64,000 bases of DNA, taken from Pratylenchus scribneri. Lineage: Eukaryota; Nematoda; Chromadorea; Rhabditida; Pratylenchidae. Made by a program: the position numbers and the translations under genes. Below the pieces are notes generated by a model. The model was not told the origin of the DNA. It made no database searches and saw only the letters and a list, made by a program, of their open reading frames with translations. This document shows, piece after piece, positions 25,601 to 35,455 of this stretch. Position 1 is the first letter of the stretch, and every line of letters starts with the position of its first letter. The stretch covers positions 930,001-994,000 of the forward strand of contig JAQSEB010000091.1 in the NCBI GenBank assembly GCA_030063045.1, in the 5' to 3' direction.

Positions 25601-28600
25601 GCCTCCAACAATTGTTCCACCGTCAATTGTTCATCCTCGGCCAGCGCACATCGAAGTGGGGCGAACAGTTTGCGCCAATAAAACCATGGTTCATGGATGG
25701 ACCGATGATGTCTGTTTGCATATTTTCGCAGCTCTTGGCCCCAAATTCGGGCGGTTTCAACGGATTTTGCGAGGAAAACGAATGTTTTTGGGTTCACAAA
25801 ATCGCGGCCATGCAAAACGGACACAACGCATTGGCCAAAATCGCGAGCTGAGGAGCCGGCGGCAGCGGCAAAACCGGCGGCCAAAATGCGTTGCAAATTC
25901 AGTGAGGCATCGGCCTTTCGGCTGCCTGCCGTGTCCGAATTGCTGTTGTTGGGATGGCCAAGGAAAACGTCGACAATCTCGTCCAAATAGACCAACTCAA
26001 GATGGGGACGACGTTCACAAGTTCGGCACCAAAGGACCTATGTGAAAATGGCATTTAATAAGGGAAAGGATATTCAGAAAATTTGATAAATTTTGCAGTG
26101 AAATTTCGCTTTTAAATTCTCTGCAGATTTAGGCTACATTTGTAAAAATTTTAACCGAAATTTTTCCAGTAATTCTTGTCATCATAATATTTTATGTAAT
26201 TTTGCCATTTCGATGCGAAATTCAAAGCAGAATTCTATGCGAATAAGCCGATTCTCTTTCTCATAAAAGTTAAAGTTGAGATTCTCGACTATTTTGTTTT
26301 AAATTATTCCCGAAATGTCTCCTTAAAATGTTGATAAATCAAAAATCCATAAAGGAATCCTACCTCTGTAAAAGTAATTTCTCGAATGAATTCCGAAGGT
26401 GCCAAAAATTTTCCAATATGAATCCCCCAGAAATTTATTAGAATTTTTCCTCAATTATAGTCCCATGGAACCCTCCTCTCAAAATTGAAATTAAATTCCC
26501 CCAATTTTGCCCTTTAATCTCAATAATTTGCCACCAACCAATTCCTCCTCATCCACGCCAATGTCCACAATTCTCCCAGTTTGGCCATCGCCCCCGGGGC
26601 CATCGAATTTGAAAACGCGGCAGGGTGGCGGCGCCACTGGCTCCGAATCCTGAGCCGATTGGCCGTCGATGAAGAGTAAACTGCTGCTGGCCGTCAATGT
26701 TCTGGTGGACACTTTTCGACTGGAAATTGGAATTAAAATGTTTCAATTTGAATTAAATTTTGGCCCACTTCGCCCGGGGGGACGATTTTAGGGGACGGGG
26801 AATTGCTAGGGGACAAAGTTCGGGAGGAACGGGAATGATGGCTTATTAGTCGCGGGGGTGAGGGGTGATGACTTCCCGGAATTCAGAATATGATGACTTC
26901 CTAGTAAACGACGTCCCCCTGATTTGAATTGCCATTTGGATGGTTTTTGGGGAATACTAGTAGTATTATTAGGCAAAATATGATGATTGAATAAGCCGAT
27001 AGGATGGGTTAGGCCATTCTTTTGACCATAACTTAACAAGGTATCAATCAATTTTTGAAGAGGATAAGCCATATAAAAGCCGGAAAACTGAGCATGAATA
27101 CTTTCCGGAAAATGGAGTTACCCTAATTTGAATTGCCATTTGGATTGGATTTTAGAAACTATTATTTTAGAAAAATAGGATGATAGAATAAGTAAGCCCA
27201 ATTACTTGGATCCTTTTGGCCATAACTCAAAAAGGAATCAATCAATTTTGGAAGGCGATATGCCATTTGAAAACCCTAAATATCCTCTAAAAAGTGGCTT
27301 GATAAAATTTTACAAATTTTGCAAATTTCTACAAGGTTTAAGCCTCGCTAAGTTATAGGCAAAAAATGACCCAGGTCTACAGGCCTGGGAGAATTAAATA
27401 CTACCTTTCAATGTGCACAGATTATCACGAAAAAGATATGGATAAGAGGAGGCGAAATTCAGGAAGTTGAAAAAGAAAAAAATTGATGAATTAATTAACT
27501 AGACAATTATTTTCTTGGCCACTAAAGTATGGCCATATTGGCCACAATTGAAAGCATTTACTTTTATTGTTGGAATTTAAATGCATTTTTTGGAATTTAA
27601 AGCGTAAAGAAAGTGAAAGTCTTACTAAAATGCTTTGAAGGTGGTGAAATTGAAAAATAAACGCATCAGCAAAAAAAGGAAAACAAAAGCAAAAATGCAC
27701 AACGCCTCCTTCTTGGATATCAAATTACAAAAGGTGGCCAATAAAAAAAAAAGCACCCCCAGCAAAGTGAAGGTGATGGACTTATTTTTGAAAAGTCCCA
27801 TTACCTTTTCCCAATTTCTTCAAAATTTCAAAACCAATTTTCCCACAAAAATGCAATTAAAAATTCATAAAATGCCTTTTGAGGACATTTTGGCGGTGAA
27901 AGCACTTTTCAAAGAGAACACTTATCAAAATGGAAGGATAAAATATGGAGAATTTTATGAGGCTAAAAGGCAAACATTTAATAAAAAAAAAGAAGGAAGA
28001 AAAATAATTTGAAAGGTAACAAAAATTAATTGAACTCAATCATTGAAGCCTCTAAATTTTTGGGTAGAAGACAATTTGATATTGTCATCTGGTTTTGGCC
28101 CATAAACTTAGCGAGGCAACCACCAATCTTAGGAGGCGAAATACCATTTTAAAGCCATATAAGTATTCTAAAAAGTGGCATTATAAAATACTAAAAAATT
28201 AATTTTTTTTGAAATGTTACATGTCTTTGAATGCAATAAACTCATATTTTGAATGAAAAACCGCTTATTTTTCAAATTATTGTATATTTTCAAAAAATTA
28301 GTAAGGCCACTTTTTAGAGGAAGTTTAAAGCTTTCGAATGGCATAAACATAAAGCCTTCCAAAATTGGTTACTTCCTAGTTGAACTACGGATAAAATAAT
28401 TGACAAATGCCACCCAAATTTTATGCAAATTTCCAAATTAACACACCAATTTGCTGCATCAGAACTATTCGAGGGTTCAAGGCCACCACCAACAAATGAT
28501 CCACTGGAAGAAATAATTCCGCCGCCATTCCTTTCCGCGCTGTTTCCCCTGATTGTGCCGGTGCCACCTTTCATTCCCATAGTTTTGGCTGGACTGGCAC

Positions 28601-28655
28601 AAAGGCTGGTGCTGCCACTGCCAATATTGGCCATTGGCGCTTGAATTTCGGCCAT
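13659..28655 (-). CDS. PLCB: Phosphoinositide phospholipase C beta, 1373 residues
   Basis: Gq effector that cleaves PIP2 into IP3 and diacylglycerol at the plasma membrane. Twenty-two exons in one frame (4122 bases): 28655-28447, 26719-26539, 26037-25552, 24875-24840, 24802-24414, 23894-23814, 23004-22718, 22287-21985, 21433-21285, 21237-21130, 20621-20515, 20468-20300, 19840-19716, 19677-19531, 19082-18992, 18940-18823, 18334-18030, 15299-14997, 14618-14409, 14075-13915, 13869-13840, 13785-13659. Order: Ser/Gly-rich N-terminus, PH region ([22 protein letters not shown]), EF-hands, X box with active-site [21 protein letters not shown] and LSFENHC, Ser/Asn/His-rich X-Y linker, Y box ([14 protein letters not shown]), C2 ([21 protein letters not shown]) and the coiled C-terminal domain ending in [10 protein letters not shown] plus 31 residues. 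An acceptor, TTCCTTTTCCAG, lies 9 bases before the ATG. It resembles worm egl-8, but plc-2 cannot be excluded. Confidence 0.93.
14735..14960. repeat. Dispersed repeat family B (PLC beta intron)
   Basis: Recognised by AGGTTTAACCAATTCTAAC, GAACCATTAAACC, TTTAAACCGTTTAATACC and GACCAAACTATAACAAATTA. Lies between exons 14997 and 14618. Confidence 0.7.
15380..17990. repeat. 24-bp minisatellite, ~108 copies, with higher-order structure (PLC beta intron 17)
   Basis: About 2.6 kb of a perfect 24-bp unit, TTTTCATTCCGGAAAG followed by AATTCTGA, varying mainly at the base after GGAAA (G, C or T) and in a few CAT-to-AAT changes. A ~420-bp block at 16,654-17,075 recurs almost exactly at 17,494-17,915, an offset of 840 bp (35 units). 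Because 24 is a multiple of three, the minus strand stays open as an eight-residue repeat; rare CCGG-to-CAGG changes create TGA. It lies between exons 18030 and 15299, so translation is not expected. Confidence 0.97.
18365..18672. mobile_element. Fold-back MITE, family A (PLC beta intron)
   Basis: Left end CTATTGGTCAAAACCCAACA with AGGCGATATACCATTCGA. Middle AAAAAGTGGCTT. Right end TAGAGGACACTTTGATC and ATATCGCTTTCAGAGATTGG. Somewhat decayed. No coding capacity. Confidence 0.7.
19265..19430. repeat. Dispersed repeat family D fragment (PLC beta intron)
   Basis: Contains GGCAATAACTTTTTGG, TCTCTAGAATGAGCTTAATC and GTTGATAAATTATTGG, the same elements that form the tandem block at 58.8-60.6 kb. 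A single unit only. Confidence 0.5.
20035..20235. repeat. Dispersed repeat family B (PLC beta intron)
   Basis: Recognised by AACCAATTCTAAATTAG, GAACCATTAAACCAAAATTG, CCGTTTAATATCC and ACCAAACCATAACAAATTAT. Confidence 0.7.
20785..21106. mobile_element. Fold-back MITE, family A (PLC beta intron)
   Basis: Left end GCTTTTGGCCATATCTCAAA with AAGGAGATATGCCATTTG. Right end TTTTTTAGAGGACATTTAG and GATATGACCAAAAGAATGG. No coding capacity. Confidence 0.8.
21480..21790. mobile_element. Degenerate family A-like fold-back element (PLC beta intron)
   Basis: Weak copy: GAGCCATTTTTGGCTTATAC at the left, AAAGAATGGCTTCAAC internally, and AAAGGACATCTAAGGCTTT at the right. Divergence makes the ends uncertain. 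Confidence 0.4.
22333..22645. mobile_element. Fold-back MITE, family A (PLC beta intron)
   Basis: Left end GGCCATTCTTTTGCCTCTAA with AAGGAAGTAACCAATTTTGG. Right end GCCACTTTTTAGAGGTCATT through GAGCTATGGCCAAAAGAATG. One of the clearer copies, with both termini recognisable. Confidence 0.8.
23040..23680. repeat. Family D AT-rich repeats in tandem (PLC beta intron 6)
   Basis: Three or four decayed units carrying ATTTGATTAAGCT, TTTGGAGAATATTTTTA and GGCCAGAAAAC, with periodic TGGCCAGAAAA. Related to 25.0-25.4 kb and to the larger block at 58.8-60.6 kb. Confidence 0.5.
25020..25400. repeat. Family D AT-rich repeat (PLC beta intron 3)
   Basis: Unit with TTGATTAAGCTCTTTATAGAG, TTTATTAAAAATTAATTGGC and TTTTTGGCCACAACTTTTTG, lying between exons 25552 and 24875. 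No coding signal. Confidence 0.45.
26918..27360. repeat. Partial family A elements within a ~100-bp duplication (PLC beta intron 1)
   Basis: The segment AATTTGAATTGCCATTTGGAT occurs at ~26,924 and again at ~27,127, each time followed ~90 bp later by a half family A element: at 27,011 (CCATTCTTTTGACCATAACTT) and at 27,220 (CCTTTTGGCCATAACTCAAA). Both elements lack the second inverted arm. A duplication of an insertion together with its flank explains the arrangement. Confidence 0.55.
27641..28012 (+). CDS. Possible lysine-rich open frame inside PLC beta intron 1
   Basis: An open frame of about 124 codons on the strand opposite to PLC beta, not recognised. It begins just after a TTTGAAG acceptor-like site and has its first ATG at codon ~19. 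Composition is Lys-rich, with [14 protein letters not shown] and RRKII-like ends, and a more protein-like middle ([34 protein letters not shown]). No domain, signal peptide or partner exon was found. It could be one exon of a nested gene, a decayed insertion, or chance in A-rich DNA. Confidence 0.25.
   Translation: MVKLKNKRISKKRKTKAKMHNASFLDIKLQKVANKKKSTPSKVKVMDLFLKSPITFSQFLQNFKTNFPTKMQLKIHKMPFEDILAVKALFKENTYQNGRIKYGEFYEAKRQTFNKKKEGRKII
28093..28400. mobile_element. Fold-back MITE, family A (PLC beta intron 1)
   Basis: Left end GGTTTTGGCCCATAAACTTA with GGCGAAATACCATTTTAAAG. Right end AAGGCCACTTTTTAGAGGAA and TTGGTTACTTCCTAGTTGAA. Ends 47 bp downstream of PLC beta exon 1. Confidence 0.75.
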
Positions 28656-30739
28656 TTTTCCTCTCTGGAAAAGGAATTTAAGGAATTTTGTTGACTTTGA
28701 ATGAGGAAATATTATGAAAGGCGCAAAATATGGAATATGTGACACACGCCAAAAAGGCGGAGGAAGGCTAACAAATAAACATGGTGGTCAAAAGGGTGGT
28801 GAGGCGATAAATTTTACGGCTTTTTTGTTGTCGGCTGATACTTGATAAGGAGGCGGGGAAAAGGAGAGTTGAATTTTAGGGCAACTACAGGGGCCAAAGG
28901 GATAATATGATTTGCATTGGCCAAAAGAAATTGGCCAACGGGGAAGGAAGGGAGGGGCCCAATGAAGTTTTGCGCCGAATTTGGTCGCGGGGCCAAAAAT
29001 TGGATTTCCTCTCGGCGACAGGCACCGGCGATGGAGGGCCAAGGAAAATGTAAGGAGGAAAAGGATGAATGGGATGGACAGAATTGGCTCCGATTCAGCA
29101 GCAGAAGGGAAAAAGGGGATATATTGAATGGCCAAAATCCAACAATGTGGGCGCCTTTTTGATGGTTTTTGTTAAAGAGGCGAATTGGGAATTTAAACCA
29201 GAATAAATTAATGAACAAAAAAAAAACATTGAATGATTAGAAGAATTGTGGATTGGGGTCATCTGAAAGAATATAAATATTTTTTGGTACTTTTTTATTG
29301 CCCTTTGCTCTAATCATATGCAATTTAAGGAAAAACAATATAAAAATCTAAATTTATTTGAGGAAGAATTCATTGCAAATTAAAAGGTGTTATGAAAATT
29401 GTGGATGGGAAAATTGGGAGAAGCGTTCTAAGTTTCGATGTTTATATTTGTTAAGATTGTTGAATGAATTTATATACAGACTACAGTCTCATCAGAGCAT
29501 TTTAATAGCCATAGGATAGTATTTATTAATATTAAAATGATATTAAAAATATTTGATTAATATTAAAATATTTCAAAAATCACAATTTTTTATTAAATCG
29601 GCCTTTTTTTTGTCTGTAATTCGCTAAATATCAATCATAAGCGTTTATTATAATTTTTAGCCTATTTTATACGCAATAAAATGCTATATAAATAAATTGA
29701 AGCATTAGCATTACATTACCCATACAAATATTAGACCGTTTCGACCCAAATTGTCGGTAACACTTTTGCAAGGAGGCATAGTGAGGAATTTGACCAACGA
29801 GAAAATATAAACAATAATAAATAATTGGAAAAAAAAACATTGACTGATTATAAGAATTGTGGATTGGGGTCATCAGACGAAATAATAAATATTTTGGTGC
29901 TTTTTTTTATTGCCCTTTGATCTTCCTTATCATTAAATATCAAAAAAGGGGCAAAAATCCAAATAAATAATTTGGTGAGAAAAAATTATTATAATTGGAA
30001 TAAAAAATAAATCCATTTTTTGAGTAAGAATTTAATGCAAGGAAAAACAAAAAGGGCCAAATCTAAATGAAGGAAAAGAGGAATTTGCCGAGTTTTCGAC
30101 TGTGAGTAGAATTCGGCAAAAAATTCGCTGCCACTGCAATTTTAATTGGCTCAACTCCCCACTATAAGCCATCCCGAAAATAGGAGGGTTGCGCGAATTA
30201 AAATGGGAAAGGGAAAGGGCAAGAAGAATTGGGCGAAGAAATCAACAAAAAACGGGGGGAATTAATTAATCGATCAGAAGGCGAGGAGGGGGTATGGAGG
30301 GTGGCAGCAAAGGTAGCTCACAACAACCAGCTGCCAACCAAAACCCCACCACCACCACCCAAAGTGGTTGGGCGTGTGAATGAACGTCGTCAGCGTGAAT
30401 GAAATGAACCACACAGTGCTCCCCCCCCACCCTCTTCCATCGAAATGAACCCCAAAGGTGGTCGATCAATTTTGGGGTGGGAAGGAAAATAGCCCAATGC
30501 CTCGGGGGGCTGAAAAAATGGAAGGATGAAAAATGGCCGAAAATTAGAAGGAAAATACTCTGGAAGAAGGGTACCCGAAATTGATGGAATAATGGGTGAC
30601 GAATGAAAATGAGGGGCACCGGAAATGGGAAGGAGGACTTAAGCCGCGGAGAAGGTAAAGGACAAAGGATGATGGCGATGGGAAAGGAAGATTAAAAGGT
30701 GAAAAGGAAGAGAAGGCGAGGAAGAAGGAGAAGGGGAGC

Positions 30740-31575
30740 AGAAGAAGATGAGGAAGGGGATGAAGAAAGGGATGAAGGCGAGAAAGGGGATGAAGAAAGG
30801 GATGAGAAGGAAGATGAAGGCGAGAAAGGGGATGAAGAAAGGGTTGAAGGCGAGAAAGGGGATGAAGAAAGGGTTGAAGGCGAGAAAGGGGATGAAGAAA
30901 GGGTTGAAGGCGAGAAAGGGGGTGAAGAAAGGGATGAGAAGGAAGATGAAGGCGAGAAAGGGGATGAAGAAAGGGTTGAAGGCGAGAAAGGGGATGAAGA
31001 AAGGGATGAGAAGGAAGATGAAGGCGAGAAAGGGGATGAAGAAAGGGAGGAGGATGAAGATGAAGGCGAGAAAGGGGATGAAGAAAGGGAGGAGGATGAA
31101 GATGAAGGCGAGAAAGGGGATGAAGAAAGGGAGGAGGATGAAGATGAAGGCGAGAAAGGGGATGAAGAAAGGGATAAGGAGGAAGATGAAGGCGAGAAAG
31201 AGGATGAAGAAAGGGAGGAGGATGAAGATGAAGGCGAGAAAGAGGATGAAGAAAGGGAGGAGGATGAAGATGAAGGCGAGAAAGGGGATGAAGAAAGGGA
31301 TAAGGAGGAAGATGAAGGCGAGAAAGAGGATGAAGAAAGGGAGGAGGATGAAGATGAAGGCGAGAAAGGGGATGAAGAAAGGGATAAGGAGGAAGATGAA
31401 GGCGAGAAAGAGGATGAAGAAAGGGAGGAGGATGAAGATGAAGGCGAGAAAGGGGATGAAGAAAGGGATAAGGAGGAAGATGAAGGCGAGAAAGAGGATG
31501 AAGAAAGGGAGGAGGATGAAGATGAAGGCGAGAAAGGGGATGAAGAAAGGGATAAGGAGGAAGATGAAGGCAGGA
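30740..31575. repeat. Purine-rich minisatellite, 30- and 42-bp units
   Basis: About 840 bp built from GATGAAGGCGAGAAAGGGG plus ATGAAGAAAGGG blocks and short GAGGAGGAT inserts. Unit lengths are all multiples of three and contain no stop in three of the frames. One plus frame reads Glu/Asp-rich, another Lys/Arg/Met-rich, and the minus strand reads as a hydrophobic Phe/Leu/Ile repeat. The Glu-rich frame has no ATG upstream of the repeat. I treat this as non-coding. Confidence 0.9.
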
Positions 31576-32092
31576 CTGGGCCAGTTAATCGCCAATAGCC
31601 CGAAGCTGTTTCGAGATTTAGGAATAAGTTTAATGGATTTAGGCGCTCGGGTTATGAACCATTAGGAGGAATAAAAGGTTAGCGCCGAACCAAGAGCCAC
31701 ATGGAAGAAGGAGAAAGGAGGAAGCGGAAGATGAGGGGCGAAGAGAAGGTGAAATCCTCCTACAAAAGGAAAGGTGTACTCTTCCATCCGTGACCACATT
31801 TTCGTGTGGCCAATCCTGCCCCAACCCTCAAACCACAAAATGGCCCCAATTTCGTCCCATTTTCCATCCATTTATAATATTTATTCCAGCCGTTATGTCC
31901 CGGCAACCAGCCGCATATTCCAAAATATTCACGCACGAATGGTTTAAGAGGAAAGTGGGGGAAAGGTAAATTGTGTATGTGGGAATTGGCCGAATTTATT
32001 GGTCCATTCAATCCATTCAGCCATTCAATCCACCATTGGGGAAAAAACAACATTTCGCCATCAAAATCAAAACTCACTCAGTGGATGATAGA

Positions 32093-32111
32093 GGGGGGGG
32101 GGGGGGGGGGG
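32093..32111 (+). repeat. Poly-G tract of 19
   Basis: A run of 19 guanines, capable of quadruplex formation and prone to length error in sequencing. Similar runs occur at 62,816-62,833 (18 G) and, as C, near 49,111. Confidence 0.95.
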
Positions 32112-32604
32112 CACAAATCCGTGACCCTGACTGTTGTGTTTTTATTTGGGATTGATGAAAAAAAAGTGGTTGAATTGAATTTTAAAATGGCGAATAGAGG
32201 GGAAAATGGAAGGTGAAATTTGGTGGAATTGAATGGAATTTTGAATTGAATGAATGGAGAATTGGGAGGCAAAATGGCAAAAATGAATTTATGTTGGAAG
32301 AATGAATGAATGAATGGAAGAATTGGCCAAATGAATGGCTGAATTTGATGAATGGAATGAATGAAAAATGTGGTCAAAAGTTTTTAAGGATTGGGAAAAG
32401 GAGAGGGAAGGGAAGGATTTGAAATTGGGCCATAAAAATTTTTGGGCAAAAAAATAATTAATTTAATTTTTGAAATATTTTTTTTTGGATGGATGTTGGC
32501 TTTATTGTTGCTATTGAATTTATTCGAATGCTTTTTTTTCTTTGATTTGCCTGAAAAAGAACAACAAAATGAATACTTTGATATGATTTTGCTTAGTTTT
32601 TTTA

Positions 32605-32843
32605 CCCAAAGCTCTGATATGTAATAACCAATTTGGGAATAACATAAAAAGCTTTGAATGTATTTTAAAAAATGATAGATTATTTGCCTTTAAGTTTAAT
32701 AAAGCTGCTAATTTTAAAAAATTTTCTAAATTTTCAAAAAATTAATGAAGCCATTTTTTAGAGGGCATTTAGGGCTTTCAAATGGCATATCGCCTTCCCA
32801 AATTGGTTGCTTCCTTGTTGAGTTATGGCCAAAAGAATTGGTC
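32605..32843. mobile_element. Fold-back MITE, family A, left arm partly deleted
   Basis: Weak left arm (GTAATAACCAATTTGGGAA; AAAAGCTTTGAATG). Right arm is well preserved: AAGCCATTTTTTAGAGGGCA, GGCATATCGCCTTCCCAAAT and GAGTTATGGCCAAAAGAATT. Confidence 0.65.
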
Positions 32844-34207
32844 ATTGGTCCAGGGAATTGTCTTTTAGAGAGGATTTTATTATTTTGATTTTGCTATAAT
32901 TTGATTGAGGCATTGATGAGGGAATTTAAGGCAAAGAGATGAATTTTACCATACAGTATAGTATAAAAATAAAATTTGCCTCAGAGCTAAAACTTCGCAT
33001 TTTAGACCTAATTCTCCTCTCTAAATGCAATAATTATATCTCAAAATTTTCCCTCATCACAGAAAATTATAGACTGATGGAATATTTAATTACTCCAAAG
33101 TCCAAAACAGAGTTCATTTCCTCTCTTCTATTCAAATATTGGCCCAATTTTGGTCGCAAAACAATTCCTCCCACCGCAAATTCCAATTCCCGATTAAAAT
33201 CGATTCAATCCCCCAATTTTTCGTTCAATTCCCTCTCCATTTTCGTCATTTTTGCCCCATTTTTTCCATTTCCAAACTCACAAAATTTCATAAAATTAGC
33301 CACACTGAATAAACGGAAAAATAGACAAAAATTGTATATGAAAATATGAAAAATATGTGAACAAAAATGACAAAAATTGATCTTCATTTTCACATCACTC
33401 TTGCCATTTTCTATAATTAATTAATTTTTTCCCTTCAAATTTCTCATTTTCCGCCATTGAAATTGCCTCGAATATTCCCAATTTGCCGCTGAACAAATCT
33501 AAACTTTGGCAAAAAATTGAATTGAATATAATATTGGTAAAATCTTATTCTTTTTACCTCTTTTGCCTTTTTTCCTATAATTTCATTTTTCATTTTAATT
33601 TTTATTATTTTCGTGATTGAAATTGTTTCGAATATTTTCTAAGTCTCTTCCGTCACCATTTTTATTTCTTTTCGCAAACAAATTTATTCAATTTTCATTA
33701 TTTTGGCTAATATAAACTTTAAGGCATTTTACATTTTTAGATCTTGATCTATTTTAGGCCCATTAACTTTTTCGGACTCGTCTTTACTTTAATCATAAAA
33801 TCCCTCCATTCATTCCATTCATTTCCATCCGTATATTTTCACTTAAATTAATTGTCAAATAAGTAAAAAATAAATTCCATGGCAACCATCAATTCATCGA
33901 ATTCATCGGTTGGGAATAGCAAATCCATGTGGATTGGCTTTTACCCAAATCCTGAATAAACAAACACTAATTTCCAATGATTTTTGGCCGAATCAATCCT
34001 CCAACCAATCACTCACTAATTTTATCCTGGCTTTACTTTCATTCCCAAATCCGTAAATGTTATTGACACCTAATTCTCAATAATGTTTTTCCGGTTTCCA
34101 CTGGCAACACTCCAACATATTTATTTTCCCTCTCAAATTTATATCATTATTTAGTACAAAAAAAAATTAAAAATATTGACCACTTTTCTTCCTTTTGAGG
34201 TAGGAGA

Positions 34208-34526
34208 CGATTTAAAGCCATTCTTTTGGCCATAGCTCAACAAGGAAGTAACCAATCTTGGAAGGCGATGTGTCATTTGAAAGCCATTAATATTCTCTAA
34301 AAAGTGGCTTTATAAAATATATATTTAAAATTACATTTATAAAAAAGTTATATACATTTGAGTCTAATAAACCTGAATTTAGAGTTAAAGCCGTTTATTT
34401 TACAAATTATTTGAATTTTTAAAAATATTTTAAAGCCACACTTTTTAGATCACATTATAGGCTTTAAAATGGCATATTGCCTCCACAAATTGGTTGCTTC
34501 CTTGTAGAGATATGGCCAAAAATATT
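34208..34526. mobile_element. Fold-back MITE, family A (intergenic)
   Basis: Left end GCCATTCTTTTGGCCATAGC with AACAAGGAAGTAACCAATC. Right end GCATATTGCCTCCACAAATT and GAGATATGGCCAAAAATATT. Both arms are near-complete. No coding capacity. Confidence 0.82.
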
Positions 34527-35455
34527 GGTCCGATTTGTTAAATAAAGGTATTGAAATATCCTTTTCCGGTTTCTTTCCATTTTTATCATGCTTCCTTCAT
34601 AATTTTCCCCGTCATTCCGACCAATAATTTTTAATTTCCGCATTTTCTCGTTGTAATTTCCTCTCATTTTTATTATCGCACATTCCATTTGGTTCGCGCG
34701 CGCCCATTAATCCTTTCTCATGCCTCCTTTTTTGAATTCCGAACAATTTGTGAAACATTTAAATCGACGGAAAGTCAATCGATTTGGCCTTCAGCAACAA
34801 AATAAACATAACAAAAATTTTGTTAATTCATTTTTCGTCCCTGAATAATTTGATCCAACTTTTTTTTTGGATTTTCCATACAATTTTGGCATTTTTCCGA
34901 GTCACATTGTCTTTGGGCCAATTTCAATTAAATTTGATTAAATTTCACATATAGTCAGTCAGTCCTCTACCCAATGGCCAAAATCTCCTCATTTTGTGCC
35001 AACATCTTTTGCCTTTTTAGGAAATTTAAAATTATTAAAAGTAAAGGAGATGCTTTTACTTAAACTTTTTTACGGTTTTCTTGCCACAGAGATCATTCGG
35101 CGAATATCTCCTCAATTTTAGTTTCGCCCCGCCTCTTCAGGAGCAGGGCATTTGTGACGAAAGCTAATTCCTCAATGCATAATGAATTATTTAAAATATT
35201 TTTTTATTATCATTGATCTAAGCCATAAATTCTATATAAATTCATATAAAAATAATTAAAAAAAAATATTTTTATACATTTTTTAACCCTCAAATATATC
35301 AATATTTTGCCCAATTTTATTATATATTTTATATTTTATATCCAATCACCATTAATTATATTTGCCACCTTCCCATGAAATGGCTTCAGTCCCAACTCCA
35401 AATTAATTAATTTTCTCCCCTAATTTCAGGCCAAATTCTCCTTCCTCCTTTTTCA

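Larger units (their letters stand above)
28656..35430. other. Long gene-poor intergenic region between divergent PLC beta and nuclear receptor
   Basis: Nearly 6.8 kb with no supported gene. 28,740-29,170 is GC-richer and could hold the PLC beta promoter. A ~95-bp segment (TTGTGGATTGGGGTCATC) is directly repeated at ~29,217 and ~29,830, 613 bp apart. 30,100-32,400 is purine-rich and holds the minisatellite and poly-G tract listed separately. 32,850-34,200 and 34,530-35,400 are AT-rich with no repeat I recognise. A 136-codon AT-rich frame at 32,939-33,349 lacks protein character. Confidence 0.6.

Noticed and set aside
29217..29925. A pair of LTRs flanking a small retroelement
   Set aside because: The ~95-bp direct repeats are 613 bp apart, lack TG and CA ends, and enclose no coding or primer-binding sequence; a simple duplication is more likely.
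30639..31595. Hydrophobic Phe/Leu/Ile minus frame of 318 codons
   Set aside because: Antisense of a purine-rich repeat; composition is dictated by CTT and CCT triplets, with no signal peptide or start context.
32939..33349. 136-codon plus-strand frame
   Set aside because: Composition is that of AT-rich DNA (Ile, Phe, Asn, Ser, Lys), with no domain, splice partner or homology I can recognise.
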